DNA from: Streptomyces sp. L2
GTDB taxonomy: Bacteria; Actinomycetota; Actinomycetes; Streptomycetales; Streptomycetaceae
Length of the DNA stretch: 64,000 nt
Assembly (NCBI RefSeq): GCF_004124325.1
Contig: NZ_QBDT01000001.1
Location: 6,510,001-6,574,000 of the forward strand
Direction of reading: 5' to 3'
Shown piece by piece: positions 43,855 through 52,511 of this stretch. Under the pieces are notes generated by a model. It made no database searches. It was given only the letters and a program-made list of their open reading frames with translations, and was not told the origin of the DNA. The position numbers and the translations under genes are program-made. Each line of letters starts with the position of its first letter. Within the stretch, counting starts at the first letter, position 1.

Positions 43855-43926
43855 GGGCGATTAGCTCAGTGGGAGAGCGCTTCGTTCACACCGAAGAGGT
43901 CACTGGTTCGAACCCAGTATCGCCCA
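43855..43926 (+). tRNA. tRNA-Val (CAC)
   Basis: Identical over all 72 bases to the gene at 42863: acceptor GGGCGAT/ATCGCCC, anticodon loop TTCACAC. Confidence 0.96.
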
Positions 43927-43932
43927 CCAGGG

Positions 43933-43965
43933 AAAGCCGGTCTGCACACGCAGACCGGCTTTTTT
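43933..43965 (+). terminator. canonical intrinsic terminator of tRNA-Val (CAC), copy 2
   Basis: AAAGCCGGTCTGC, loop ACAC, GCAGACCGGCTTT followed by further T residues. A stem plus T-run is rare in this genome. Confidence 0.85.
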
Positions 43966-43998
43966 CATCCCCGTCGTACGTCCGTGGGGGGGCACGTC

Positions 43999-45813
43999 AT
44001 GAGTGGTGGGACAGACGGCAGACGGCCGAAGAGTCCGAAGTCGGTACGACGGCGCCGGGGATGGTCACTGATCATCATCCTCGCCGTCCTGGCGGTGTGC
44101 GCCTCGGTCGCCGCCATCGCCCAGGCCCTGGCGAACAAGGAACGGGTCGACGCGATGTGGGTCGGCGCCGAGATCCGGGCCGACGGCAGCGCCCGGATCA
44201 CCGAGGTCATCGACTACGACTTCGGGCACTCGGGAGACTCGCACGGCATCTACCGCGACGTGCCGGACGCCGACTTCGACGACGAACAGGTCCGCGCGAC
44301 CATGGACGGCCACAAGGTCCCCTTCGAGAGCATGATCGGCGACTCCTACCGCGACGTGAACGGCAGGCAGAGCTACGCCGAGCGCCTCCGGGTGGGCGAC
44401 CCCCGGCACACAGTCAGCGGCGTGCACCGCTACCGCGTCCAGTACACGCTCCCGGAGGTGGTGAAGGGCGGCAAGCTCGCCTGGGACGCGGTCGGCACCG
44501 GCTGGAAGGTGGACCGGGCACACGTGGAGGTCCACGTCGTGGACGACCACGCGTTCACCGGCCTCCGCTGCGCGCACGGCACATGGGACGCCGGCAAACC
44601 CTGCGCCGTCCGGCAGAGCGAGCCCGGCCACCTGGTCGTCCGGCTGGACCGGCTCCAGGGGCACGAGGGCCTCACCCTGTACGCCACCGCCGCGAAGGCG
44701 AAGACCGCCGCCCCGGCCGCGCTGCCGTCGCCGCCGGACGGCGCGGCGCTCGGCACGACCCTGCCGCACCCGATGCGCAACGGCGGCCTCTGTCTCGCCG
44801 TCGCCGTGGCCTGCGCGGCACTGACCGTCTGCGGCCTCCGGTTCGCCGGTCGCGACAGCGTCCGCGGGGACGCCCGCCGGGAGCGGCGCGTCGAGATCGA
44901 GCGGCTCGCCCGCTCGGTCACCCCGTCCGCCACACCGCCTGACGACCTGACACCGGTCCAGGGCGGCCTGCTGCGCCTCGAACGGGTCGCGGACGAACAC
45001 AAGGTGGCCTGGCTGCTCACCGCCGCGGCCGACGGCCATATCTCCATCGCGGGGAACGAGCAGCGCCCCATCCTCCACAGGCGTGACGAGTCCGAGGACC
45101 GCCGGGCGGACCGCGAGACCCGCGACGTACTGGACAAGATGTTCGGCGGCCGCGACAGCCTGGTCCTCGGAACGCGCGACCACTGGTTCCGGGAGAGCTG
45201 GAGCGACCTCGAGTGGAAACTCCAGAACTGGATCAACACGAGCGACCTCTGGGACGGGGCCGCCGCCCGGCGCGGCGAGAAGTCCGGGATGGCCGGACTC
45301 GGCGGGGCGCTGCTCGGTCTGGTCCTCGCGATCACCGGCGGCATCCTGAACGGCCGGCGCCTCGGGGCCGGGCCGCCCCTCCTCCTCGCCGGCGCCGTCG
45401 CCGCCGGCATCGGCGCCGCCCTGCTGGTCCGCGGGTGGGAGCTGGGCAGGCGCACGCCCCGCGGCACAGAGAGCTGGCTCCGGGTCGAGGCCTTCCGGCG
45501 CTACCTGCTCGACCCCGCCGCCTGCTCCGGTGAACCGCTCGACGAGGAACGGCTGCAGCGGTACACGGCCTGGGCGGTGGCCCTCGGCGTCCAGGCCGCG
45601 TGGGAGGAGGCAGCCGCCGCTTCCTCGTCATCGGCGCCGAGGCCGCCGCTGCGCTCCTCCCCCGACCTCGGCGACGTCCTGCTGGCCGCCACCGTCCTGT
45701 CCAGCGCCTCATCGCCCTCCAGTTCGGGTGGCTCCAGCAGCGGCGGTGGCGGCGGTTCGTCGAGCGGCGGAGTCGGCGGCGGCGCGGGAGGCGGAGGCGG
45801 CGGCTCCTGGTGA
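43999..45813 (+). CDS. DUF2207-type membrane protein with Gly/Ser-rich C-terminus
   Basis: About 604 residues. One N-terminal helix (about 22-42) is followed by an extracytoplasmic beta-rich DUF2207 domain (about 50-230; VGAEIRADGSARITEVIDYDFGHSGDSHGIYRDVP). Helices near 265-285 and in 435-475 follow, and a tail of Ser and Gly repeats ends GGGGGGSW, typical of the family. Function unknown, possibly envelope-related. ATG 43999 is preferred over in-frame GTG 43984 because the G-rich run GGGGGGG in between can serve as RBS. Confidence 0.85.
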   Translation: MSGGTDGRRPKSPKSVRRRRGWSLIIILAVLAVCASVAAIAQALANKERVDAMWVGAEIRADGSARITEVIDYDFGHSGDSHGIYRDVPDADFDDEQVRATMDGHKVPFESMIGDSYRDVNGRQSYAERLRVGDPRHTVSGVHRYRVQYTLPEVVKGGKLAWDAVGTGWKVDRAHVEVHVVDDHAFTGLRCAHGTWDAGKPCAVRQSEPGHLVVRLDRLQGHEGLTLYATAAKAKTAAPAALPSPPDGAALGTTLPHPMRNGGLCLAVAVACAALTVCGLRFAGRDSVRGDARRERRVEIERLARSVTPSATPPDDLTPVQGGLLRLERVADEHKVAWLLTAAADGHISIAGNEQRPILHRRDESEDRRADRETRDVLDKMFGGRDSLVLGTRDHWFRESWSDLEWKLQNWINTSDLWDGAAARRGEKSGMAGLGGALLGLVLAITGGILNGRRLGAGPPLLLAGAVAAGIGAALLVRGWELGRRTPRGTESWLRVEAFRRYLLDPAACSGEPLDEERLQRYTAWAVALGVQAAWEEAAAASSSSAPRPPLRSSPDLGDVLLAATVLSSASSPSSSGGSSSGGGGGSSSGGVGGGAGGGGGGSW

Positions 45814-45886
45814 CCCCGGCGGACCCGCCCGCAACGCCTCCATGGCGTGTCTGACCGCAGCGGCACCCGACGCGTCGTCACCGCCC

Positions 45887-46082
45887 GGCGCGTGTGACCG
45901 CGGCCGAATCGCCCGCATCGCCCCGCGGCGCGTGTGACCGCGACCGGCCCGCCGCATCGCCCCGCGGCGTGTGACCGCGACCGGCCCGCCGCATCGCCCT
46001 GCGGCGTGTGACCGCGACCGGCCCGCCCGCATCGCCCCCGCGGCGCATGTGACCCCGCCGGGCCCGGCCGTATCGCCTCGCC
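45887..46082. repeat. minisatellite, five units of 37-40 bp
   Basis: Five head-to-tail units of the pattern GGCG(CG)TGTGACCGCGACC then GGCCCGCCGCATCGCCCCGC lie between the convergent DUF2207 and exonuclease genes. The middle units are nearly identical and the outer ones have diverged. GTGAC recurs in each unit. Confidence 0.75.
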
Positions 46083-46087
46083 GCCCG

Positions 46088-46816
46088 TCACGCCGCCGCG
46101 GGCAGGTCCGGGCGTAGTGGCCAGTCCGTGCAGACCGTCTCCTCCGTGCCCGTGCGGGCGAACCAGGCCTGCAGGCCACGCGCCTGTGCCGCGTGCCACG
46201 TCGTCTGCAGCGTGTGCAGCTCGGCGGGGGAGAGGCGCTCCAGGCGGGCGGCGAAACAGCGGCCCAGGGCCCGTACGACGTCCAGCGCGGCCAGCGCGTC
46301 GGCCGCCGCGTCATGTGCGCCCTCCAGCGTCACCTCGTAGTGCGCGCACAGGTCCGTCAGTGTGCGCCGGCCCTTGCGGTAGCGGTCCAGGTGCTTGTCC
46401 AGGACGCGCGGGTCCAGCACCCGCAGCGGAGTCGCCTCGAACCAGCGGTCCAGCGAGGACGCCCGGTGCCGGCGCAACTCCCGGTCCAGGAGCGTCAGAT
46501 CGAAGGGCGCGTTCATCACCACCAGCGGCCGGCCCATCGCCGCGTGCTCCGCCAGCTGCTCGGCTATCTCGTACACCACGGGCGCCGGCCAGCGCCCGTG
46601 GTGCTGCAGGTGTTCGTCCGTCAGCCCGTGCACCGCCGTCGCCGCCGCGGGCACCGGCACACCCGGGTTCACCAGCCAGCGCGTCACCCGCGGCCGGGTG
46701 CCCGGCGCGTCCTGGACGACGACGGCGGCCGACACGATCCGGTCGGTCTCGACGTCCACGCCCGTCGTCTCCGTGTCGAAGGCGGCCAGCGGCCCCTCGT
46801 ACCAGCACGTCGTCAT
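46088..46816 (-). CDS. DnaQ-like 3'-5' exonuclease (DEDDh)
   Basis: 242 residues. ExoI FDTETTGVD (Asp14, Glu16), ExoII VVMNAPFDLTLLDREL and ExoIII GAHDAAADALAAL form the DEDDh active site. The last 50 residues (LHTLQTTWHAAQARGLQAWFARTG) are an added helical tail. It resembles the exonuclease of the DNA polymerase III epsilon chain, but as a stand-alone enzyme it may act in repair or RNA turnover. ATG start at 46816. It is divergent from the DUF4365 gene, 168 bp away. Confidence 0.9.
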   Translation of the reverse strand: MTTCWYEGPLAAFDTETTGVDVETDRIVSAAVVVQDAPGTRPRVTRWLVNPGVPVPAAATAVHGLTDEHLQHHGRWPAPVVYEIAEQLAEHAAMGRPLVVMNAPFDLTLLDRELRRHRASSLDRWFEATPLRVLDPRVLDKHLDRYRKGRRTLTDLCAHYEVTLEGAHDAAADALAALDVVRALGRCFAARLERLSPAELHTLQTTWHAAQARGLQAWFARTGTEETVCTDWPLRPDLPAAA

Positions 46817-46984
46817 ACCGGCCCAACTCCTCGCTCACCCCTGGCGGGTGACGTCCCGTCTTCTCCCAGTTCGGTGATACCCGGGCTGTTTGCGCGGTAC
46901 GCCGGAAGGACACAACAGGAGTACGGGTCTTTGCAGTTCAGCGGCCCGCAGCGGGGAAACATTTGGCACGGAAGGCTGTTGGTC

Positions 46985-47551
46985 ATGGCCATTGCGCAGC
47001 CCGAGCGGGGCGGGCTGCTGCCCGAACGCGCGGGCCCCCTTCGCGGCACACTCGCCACGACCGCGTGCATGGAGACACTGCAGGTCGGCTATCTGCACGC
47101 GGTCGCCGCCGCGGCCGGCTGCTCGCTGTCCCAGCCCTTCCCGGACAACGGCATCGACTGGCACGTCAGCCACAGCGCGCCCGGCCACACCGTCGACGAC
47201 GAGGTCACCATCAAGGTGCAGCTGAAATGCACCTACCAGATCGCGCCGAACCCCCCGGGCCGCTCCTTCTCCTTCACGCTGGACAACGACCACCTGCGCA
47301 AACTGGCCCGCACCCCGGTCTCCGTGCACAAGATCCTGGTCGTCATGATCGTCCCGCGCGCCCAGGACGACTGGCTGCGCGCCGGCCACGACCGGCTCGA
47401 CCTGAGGCACTGCTGCTACTGGGTCAACCTCGCCGGTCACCCCCTCACCGGCCGGACCCGTACCACCGTGCGGATACCGACCTCGCGCATCTTCGACGAC
47501 CGGGCGCTCTGCGAGATCATGACGCGCGTCGGAACGGGAGGCAGGCCATGA
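46985..47551 (+). CDS. DUF4365-domain protein, PD-(D/E)XK-like
   Basis: 188 residues. METLQVGYLHAVAAAAGCSLSQPFPDNGIDWHVSH is the start of the DUF4365 pattern. Asp58 in NGIDW and Gln79-x-Lys81 in KVQLKCT resemble the D...QxK core of restriction-endonuclease-like folds, so a nuclease is possible; this is inference. ATG 46985 has GGAAGG 9 nt upstream; TTG 46931 with AGGAG is an alternative giving 18 more residues. Its stop overlaps the next start (ATGA), so both proteins are made together. Members of this domain are often linked to defence genes. Confidence 0.82.
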   Translation: MAIAQPERGGLLPERAGPLRGTLATTACMETLQVGYLHAVAAAAGCSLSQPFPDNGIDWHVSHSAPGHTVDDEVTIKVQLKCTYQIAPNPPGRSFSFTLDNDHLRKLARTPVSVHKILVVMIVPRAQDDWLRAGHDRLDLRHCCYWVNLAGHPLTGRTRTTVRIPTSRIFDDRALCEIMTRVGTGGRP

Positions 47552-48768
47552 GAAGCCGTCCGTACGAGGAGCTCCCGCGGCAGGTCCGCCCGCACCCCGA
47601 CGACCTCGCCCGGCACCAGCCCCCCGACCCCGCCGAGGTCGACCCCGCCGTCCTCGGCGCCCTCCTGCACCGGCACGGCTGGCAGCGGCGCGGCGGAGCG
47701 CCGGGCCGCTACGGCCGCTGGACCCCGCCCGGCCCGGGCGGCGCCGGCACCAGCCTGCTCGTCCCCGAGAGCCGCGCCTTCCCCGACAGCGACGACCTGC
47801 TCGGTGAGGCCCTGCTCGCCCTCACCCGCAGCGACACCCCGGCCGCCCGCGAGGTGCTGATCTCCCTCGCCGTCCCCAGCGACGAGATCCACTGGTGGCG
47901 GGACACCCCCGGCCGCACCGCCGGGGCCACGCCCTGGACGGCCGACGCCCACCTGCGCACCGCCGCCCGGCAACTCCTCCTCGCCGCCGCCCTCGCCACC
48001 CGCGCCCGCACCGGCTACCACGGCGCCCGGCACCGGCGTACGGCCACCGCCCTGCTCGACGACGTCCTCGTCGGCCCGGCCGCCGACGACCGCCGGCTCA
48101 CCGCCTACGTGCCCGTCGGCACCGGCCGCCCGCTCGCCGTCCGCCTCCACCAGGCCCTGTGCGCCGCCCGCGAGGCCATCGACTACCAGCGGGCCACCGC
48201 CTCCATGGACGCCTTCGACAGCGCCGTGGAAGCAGGCGTCAGCCGCGAACTGGCCGAGGCGCTCACCACCCTCGTCCAGGGCACCGAAGGTGCCCGCGTC
48301 GCCGTCGCCTGGGCGCCCGCGGCCGGCGTCCCGGAGGGCTGCGCCGCCTCCGCCGAACCCGTCGAGTTCTCACCCGGCGACCTGCCCGTGCTGCGCGCGG
48401 CCGGCGTCCGCTACCTGCGCGAGGAGCCGTCCGTGCCCGTCCGGATCACCGGCACGGTCGTCCGCATGCGCCGCTCCGGACCGCGCGGCGAGGGCACCGT
48501 ACGGCTCCGGGTCCTCACGGGCGCCGAGGTCCCGCACATCCGCGTCACCCTCGGCGAGGAGGACTACCGCGTCGCCGGCCACGCCCACCTCGTCGGCCTC
48601 CCCGTGCGCGTGCACGGCCGGCTGGAGAGCCGGGGCGGCTTCCGCCGGCTCACCGGCGCCTCCGGGGTCGTCCCCGTACAGGTCGACGACGCCGAACGGG
48701 ACCGGCTGATGAAGTCCCTGTACGAGAACCTCGACTACATCGAGGAGGCGTGCGCGGGCGAGGACTGA
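47548..48768 (+). CDS. conserved hypothetical protein with OB-like C-terminus, partner of DUF4365
   Basis: 406 residues. It begins MRSRPYEELPRQVRPHPDDLA. A central helical part (about 90-240) includes LRTAARQLLLAAALATRARTG and holds no known motif. The last 100 residues (VPVRITGTVVRMRRSG, GTVRLRVLTG, DYRVAGHAHLVGLPVRVHGRLESRGGFRRL) have the strand pattern of an OB fold, which would bind nucleic acid or another ligand. It is translationally coupled to the DUF4365 protein. Not recognised otherwise. Confidence 0.78.
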   Translation: MRSRPYEELPRQVRPHPDDLARHQPPDPAEVDPAVLGALLHRHGWQRRGGAPGRYGRWTPPGPGGAGTSLLVPESRAFPDSDDLLGEALLALTRSDTPAAREVLISLAVPSDEIHWWRDTPGRTAGATPWTADAHLRTAARQLLLAAALATRARTGYHGARHRRTATALLDDVLVGPAADDRRLTAYVPVGTGRPLAVRLHQALCAAREAIDYQRATASMDAFDSAVEAGVSRELAEALTTLVQGTEGARVAVAWAPAAGVPEGCAASAEPVEFSPGDLPVLRAAGVRYLREEPSVPVRITGTVVRMRRSGPRGEGTVRLRVLTGAEVPHIRVTLGEEDYRVAGHAHLVGLPVRVHGRLESRGGFRRLTGASGVVPVQVDDAERDRLMKSLYENLDYIEEACAGED

Positions 48769-48867
48769 GGGTAACCGTTTAGCGGTCGGGCGGGCCGGGT
48801 CGGTACGATCCCTTGTGCGCGCGCTCCTGGTATGGCGCCGCACCCCACCTTCAGTCAGGAGAGACCG

Positions 48868-50844
48868 GTGTCAGACGTCCGTGTGATCATCCAACGCGAT
48901 TCCGAGCGGGAAGAACGCGTGGTGACGACGGGCACTACGGCCGCCGACCTCTTCGCGGGCGAGCGCTCGATCATCGCCGCGCGCGTGGCCGGCGAGCTGA
49001 AGGACCTCGCGTACCCGCTCGCCGACGGTGACGAGGTCGAGGGCGTCGAGATCACCTCCGAGGACGGCCTCAACATCCTGCGCCACTCCACCGCGCACGT
49101 CATGGCGCAGGCCGTGCAGGAGATCTTCCCCGAGGCCAAGCTGGGCATCGGCCCGCCCGTCAAGGACGGCTTCTACTACGACTTCGACGTCGAGAAGCCG
49201 TTCACGCCCGAGGATCTCAAGGCCATCGAGAAGAAGATGCAGGAGATCCAGAAGCGCGGGCAGAAGTTCGCCCGCCGCGTCGTCACCGACGAGGCCGCCC
49301 GCGAGGAACTGGCGGACGAGCCGTACAAGCTGGAGCTGATCGGCCTCAAGGGCTCCGCGTCCTCCGACGACGGCGCGGACGTCGAGGTCGGCGCCGGCGA
49401 GCTGACGATCTACGACAACCTGGACGCCAAGACGGGCGACCTGTGCTGGAAGGACCTCTGCCGCGGTCCCCACCTGCCCTCGACCCGCCTGATCCCGGCG
49501 TTCAAGCTGATGCGCAACGCCGCCGCCTACTGGCGGGGCAGCGAGAAGAACCCGATGCTCCAGCGCATCTACGGCACCGCCTGGCCGTCCAAGGACGAGC
49601 TGAAGGCGTACCTGGAGTTCCTCGCCGAGGCCGAGAAGCGCGACCACCGCAAGCTCGGCAACGAACTCGACCTGTTCTCCATCCCCGAGCAGATCGGCTC
49701 CGGCCTCGCCGTCTTCCACCCCAAGGGCGGCATCGTCCGCCGGGTCATGGAGGACTACTCGCGCCGCCGGCACGAGGAAGAGGGCTACGAGTTCGTCTAC
49801 ACCCCGCACGCCACGAAGGGGAAGCTCTTCGAGACGTCCGGGCACCTGGACTGGTACGCCGACGGCATGTACCCGCCCATGCAGCTCGACGAGGGCGTGG
49901 ACTACTACCTCAAGCCCATGAACTGCCCGATGCACAACCTGATCTTCGACGCGCGCGGCCGCTCCTACCGCGAACTGCCGTTGCGCCTCTTCGAGTTCGG
50001 GACCGTGTACCGGTACGAGAAGTCGGGCGTCGTGCACGGCCTGACCCGCGCCCGCGGCTTCACCCAGGACGACGCGCACATCTACTGCACCCGTGAGCAG
50101 ATGTCCGAGGAACTGGACAAGACGCTCACCTTCGTCCTCGGCCTGCTGCGCGACTACGGCCTGACCGACTTCTACCTGGAGCTGTCCACCAAGGACCCGG
50201 AGAAGTTCGTCGGCTCCGACGACGCCTGGGAGGAGGCCACGGAGACCCTCCGCCAGGTCGCCGAGAAGCAGGGCCTGCCCCTCGTCCCGGACCCGGGCGG
50301 CGCCGCCTTCTACGGTCCCAAGATCTCCGTCCAGGCCAAGGACGCCATCGGCCGCACCTGGCAGATGTCGACCATCCAGCTCGACTTCAACCTGCCCGAG
50401 CGGTTCGACCTGGAGTACACCGGCCCCGACGGCGCCAAGCAGCGGCCGGTCATGATCCACCGCGCCCTGTTCGGCTCCATCGAGCGCTTCTTCGCGGTCC
50501 TGCTGGAGCACTACGCGGGCGCGTTCCCGGCGTGGCTGGCACCGGTGCAGGCGATCGGCATCCCGATCGGCGACGGACACGTGGAGTACCTCCAGAAGTT
50601 CGCCTCGGCGGCGAAGAAGAAGGGCCTGCGCGTCGAGGTGGACTCCTCCTCGGACCGCATGCAGAAGAAGATCCGCAACGCCCAGAAGCAGAAGGTGCCC
50701 TTCATGGTCATCGCGGGCGACGAGGACATGTCGAACGGCTCGGTGTCCTTCCGCTACCGCGACGGCTCGCAGGAGAACGGCATCCCGTTCGACGAGGCCA
50801 TCGCGAAGATCATGAAGGTCGTGGAGGAGCGGACCCAGGTCTGA
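48868..50844 (+). CDS. thrS: threonyl-tRNA synthetase
   Basis: 658 residues. TGS domain (1-62), editing domain with HSTAHVM near 71-78, and class II catalytic core with [11 protein letters not shown] (zinc Cys), motif 2 [36 protein letters not shown], and motif 3 [19 protein letters not shown]. The C-terminal anticodon-binding domain follows (about 555-655). GTG at 48868 has AGGAGAG upstream. A -10 (TACGAT, 48804-48809) starts a leader of about 50 nt, too short for a T-box. It ends at a perfect hairpin. Confidence 0.98.
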   Translation: MSDVRVIIQRDSEREERVVTTGTTAADLFAGERSIIAARVAGELKDLAYPLADGDEVEGVEITSEDGLNILRHSTAHVMAQAVQEIFPEAKLGIGPPVKDGFYYDFDVEKPFTPEDLKAIEKKMQEIQKRGQKFARRVVTDEAAREELADEPYKLELIGLKGSASSDDGADVEVGAGELTIYDNLDAKTGDLCWKDLCRGPHLPSTRLIPAFKLMRNAAAYWRGSEKNPMLQRIYGTAWPSKDELKAYLEFLAEAEKRDHRKLGNELDLFSIPEQIGSGLAVFHPKGGIVRRVMEDYSRRRHEEEGYEFVYTPHATKGKLFETSGHLDWYADGMYPPMQLDEGVDYYLKPMNCPMHNLIFDARGRSYRELPLRLFEFGTVYRYEKSGVVHGLTRARGFTQDDAHIYCTREQMSEELDKTLTFVLGLLRDYGLTDFYLELSTKDPEKFVGSDDAWEEATETLRQVAEKQGLPLVPDPGGAAFYGPKISVQAKDAIGRTWQMSTIQLDFNLPERFDLEYTGPDGAKQRPVMIHRALFGSIERFFAVLLEHYAGAFPAWLAPVQAIGIPIGDGHVEYLQKFASAAKKKGLRVEVDSSSDRMQKKIRNAQKQKVPFMVIAGDEDMSNGSVSFRYRDGSQENGIPFDEAIAKIMKVVEERTQV

Positions 50845-50856
50845 CCCCCGTCGTCC

Positions 50857-50889
50857 AGGGCCCCCGGGGATCACGTCCCCGGGGGCCCT
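50857..50889. terminator. bidirectional terminator between thrS and the K+ channel gene
   Basis: A perfect 14-bp stem, AGGGCCCCCGGGGA / TCCCCGGGGGCCCT, with a 5-nt loop. It begins 12 nt after the thrS stop and overlaps the last codons of the convergent channel gene. Confidence 0.78.
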
Positions 50890-51566
50890 TCGCCGTCCTC
50901 GGGGAGACCCGGCCCGTCCTCGCCCCGGGCGAAACGCTGGAGCAGCAGTGACGAGAACGAGCCCGTCACCGCGCCGAGCAGGGCGACGCCGCACAGCATC
51001 AGGCCCACCGCGATCAGCCGGCCCCAGAACGTCACCGGGGCGACATCGCCGTAGCCCACCGTGGTGAGCGTGGAGCAGGTCCACCAGACGGCGTCCCCGA
51101 AGGTCCGGATCGTCGCGTGCGGCGCGCCGCGCTCCTGGTGGTAGACGGACAGCGCCCCGGCGAAGCCGAGCAGGCCCGCGGACAGGCTCGTGTAGGCCAT
51201 CACGCGCGCGTGCAGGCTCAGCCGCCGGTGGCCGTGCCGCCGCTCCACCGTCTCGTACGTGTGCACGATCCGCACCGGTCGCAGCAGGGGCAGCAGGACG
51301 ACCGCGGTGTCCAGCAGATGGCGCCGGACGAACCGGGGTCCCTGGCCGCTGAGCCGCCAGCGCACGGCGTAGTCCAGGGCGAACAGCGCCCAGCAGGTGT
51401 ACGCCAGCGACAGCAGCGTCACGTGTACGGCCCCGGGCAGGGCGTGGGCGAGGACGTGGACGGCGTAGGCGCCGAGGAAGACCAGCGAGGCGATGGCGAG
51501 GGGGATGTCCGTCCGTTCCTCCCAGCGCAGCTTGCGGCTGAACTCGTGCACCGGCTCGTCGTCCAC
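50871..51566 (-). CDS. potassium channel protein (two-pore-helix filter, six helices)
   Basis: 231 residues from GTG 51566. Helices at about 22-42, 47-68, 84-100 and 120-145 resemble a voltage-sensor-like region (RPVRIVHTYETVERR has spaced arginines). A pore then carries the K+ selectivity filter TLTTVGYGDVAP and a last helix (LIAVGLMLCGVALLGAVTGSFSSLLL). Longer in-frame starts would overlap the divergent HIT gene, so GTG 51566 is preferred; the RBS is poor. Confidence 0.9.
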   Translation of the reverse strand: MDDEPVHEFSRKLRWEERTDIPLAIASLVFLGAYAVHVLAHALPGAVHVTLLSLAYTCWALFALDYAVRWRLSGQGPRFVRRHLLDTAVVLLPLLRPVRIVHTYETVERRHGHRRLSLHARVMAYTSLSAGLLGFAGALSVYHQERGAPHATIRTFGDAVWWTCSTLTTVGYGDVAPVTFWGRLIAVGLMLCGVALLGAVTGSFSSLLLQRFARGEDGPGLPEDGEGPPGT

Positions 51567-51632
51567 CGTCCAAGCTTGGCCGGTGCCCGGCCTCCGCGCG
51601 CCCCGGCGACACGCCGCGAACGGGCGAAGCCA

Positions 51633-51638
51633 TATGCT
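51633..51638 (+). promoter_or_regulatory. -10 element of the HIT gene (leaderless)
   Basis: TATGCT ends 7 nt before the ATG at 51646 and no RBS lies between. No convincing -35. Confidence 0.45.
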
Positions 51639-51645
51639 GCCTTGC

Positions 51646-52194
51646 ATGACGCGTGAGCCGGAGCAGCAGATCGGAGTGGGGACGCAGGACGCGTTCCAGC
51701 GCCTGTGGACGCCCCATCGGATGGCCTACATCCAGGGCGAGAACAAGCCGAGCGGCCCGGGGTCCGGCGACGGCTGCCCCTTCTGCTCGATACCGGCCAA
51801 GTCCGACGAGGACGGTCTGATCGTCCGCCGCGGTGAGCACGTCTACGCCGTTCTCAACCTCTACCCGTACAACGGCGGCCACCTGATGACCGTGCCCTAC
51901 CGGCACGTGGCCGACTACACCGATCTGACGGGCCCGGAGACCACCGAGCTGGCCGAGCTGACCAAGCAGGCGATGACGGCCCTGCGTACCGCCTCCGGCG
52001 CGCACGGCTTCAACATCGGCATGAACCAGGGCACGGTGGCCGGCGCCGGCATCGCCGCCCACCTCCACCAGCACATCGTCCCCCGCTGGGGCGGCGACAC
52101 CAACTTCATGCCGGTGGTGGGCCACACCAAGGTCCTCCCCCAACTCCTGGCAGACACCAGAGAAATGCTGTCAGCCGCCTGGCCAAACAACTGA
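51646..52194 (+). CDS. HIT-family hydrolase / AP4A phosphorylase-like protein
   Basis: 182 residues. The HIT motif is HLHQHIVPRW near 138-147, with the catalytic histidines. CPFCSIP near the N-terminus is part of the zinc site with a downstream His. LYPYNGGHLMTVPYRHVADYTDLT is typical. It splits dinucleoside polyphosphates or adenylylated compounds. It belongs to the actinobacterial subfamily encoded near the phosphatidylinositol phosphate synthase gene, as here, although two other genes now lie between. Leaderless start likely. Confidence 0.9.
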   Translation: MTREPEQQIGVGTQDAFQRLWTPHRMAYIQGENKPSGPGSGDGCPFCSIPAKSDEDGLIVRRGEHVYAVLNLYPYNGGHLMTVPYRHVADYTDLTGPETTELAELTKQAMTALRTASGAHGFNIGMNQGTVAGAGIAAHLHQHIVPRWGGDTNFMPVVGHTKVLPQLLADTREMLSAAWPNN

Positions 52195-52206
52195 CCCCAC
52201 GACACC

Positions 52207-52441
52207 GCCCCTGAAAGGGGCGCGGGGCTGTGTCAACATGCGGCTCCGCCGCGTGGGCGCGACAAGCACTGCGAACCCCACAGCCAACGGCACGGCAGCG
52301 CCCCTGAAAGGGGCGCGGGGCTGTGTCAACATGCGGCTCCGCCGCGTGGGCGCGACAAGCACTGCGAACCCCACAGCCAACGGCACGGCAGCGCCCCTGA
52401 AAGGGGCGCGGGGAACTGCGCGACAAGCCCCCACTCACCCG
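52207..52441. repeat. 93-bp tandem repeat built on the dispersed intergenic element
   Basis: Units begin with GCCCCTGAAAGGGGCGC at 52207, 52300 and 52393. The first two are essentially identical over 93 bp (GGGGCTGTGTCAACATGCGG, CTCCGCCGCGTGGGCGCGAC). The third switches after GGGGCGCGGGG into the AACTGCGCGACAAGC form seen elsewhere. It lies after the HIT gene and before the convergent membrane-protein gene. Confidence 0.85.
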
Positions 52442-52511
52442 CAGTCGAACGCGAACCCAGGCATCCCCCCAGACTCACCCGCACCAACAAACCGGTCGAA
52501 CCGCCGGAGGC

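Noticed and set aside
45887-46082. CRISPR array or coding repeat
   Set aside because: Units are contiguous without spacers, and frames across them lack a start, an RBS and normal codon pattern.
48769-48867. T-box leader on thrS
   Set aside because: The gap is under 100 bp and lacks a T-box sequence and specifier stem.
52207-52441. CRISPR array
   Set aside because: The 93-bp units are identical throughout with no unique spacers and no cas genes nearby; they belong to the dispersed repeat family.
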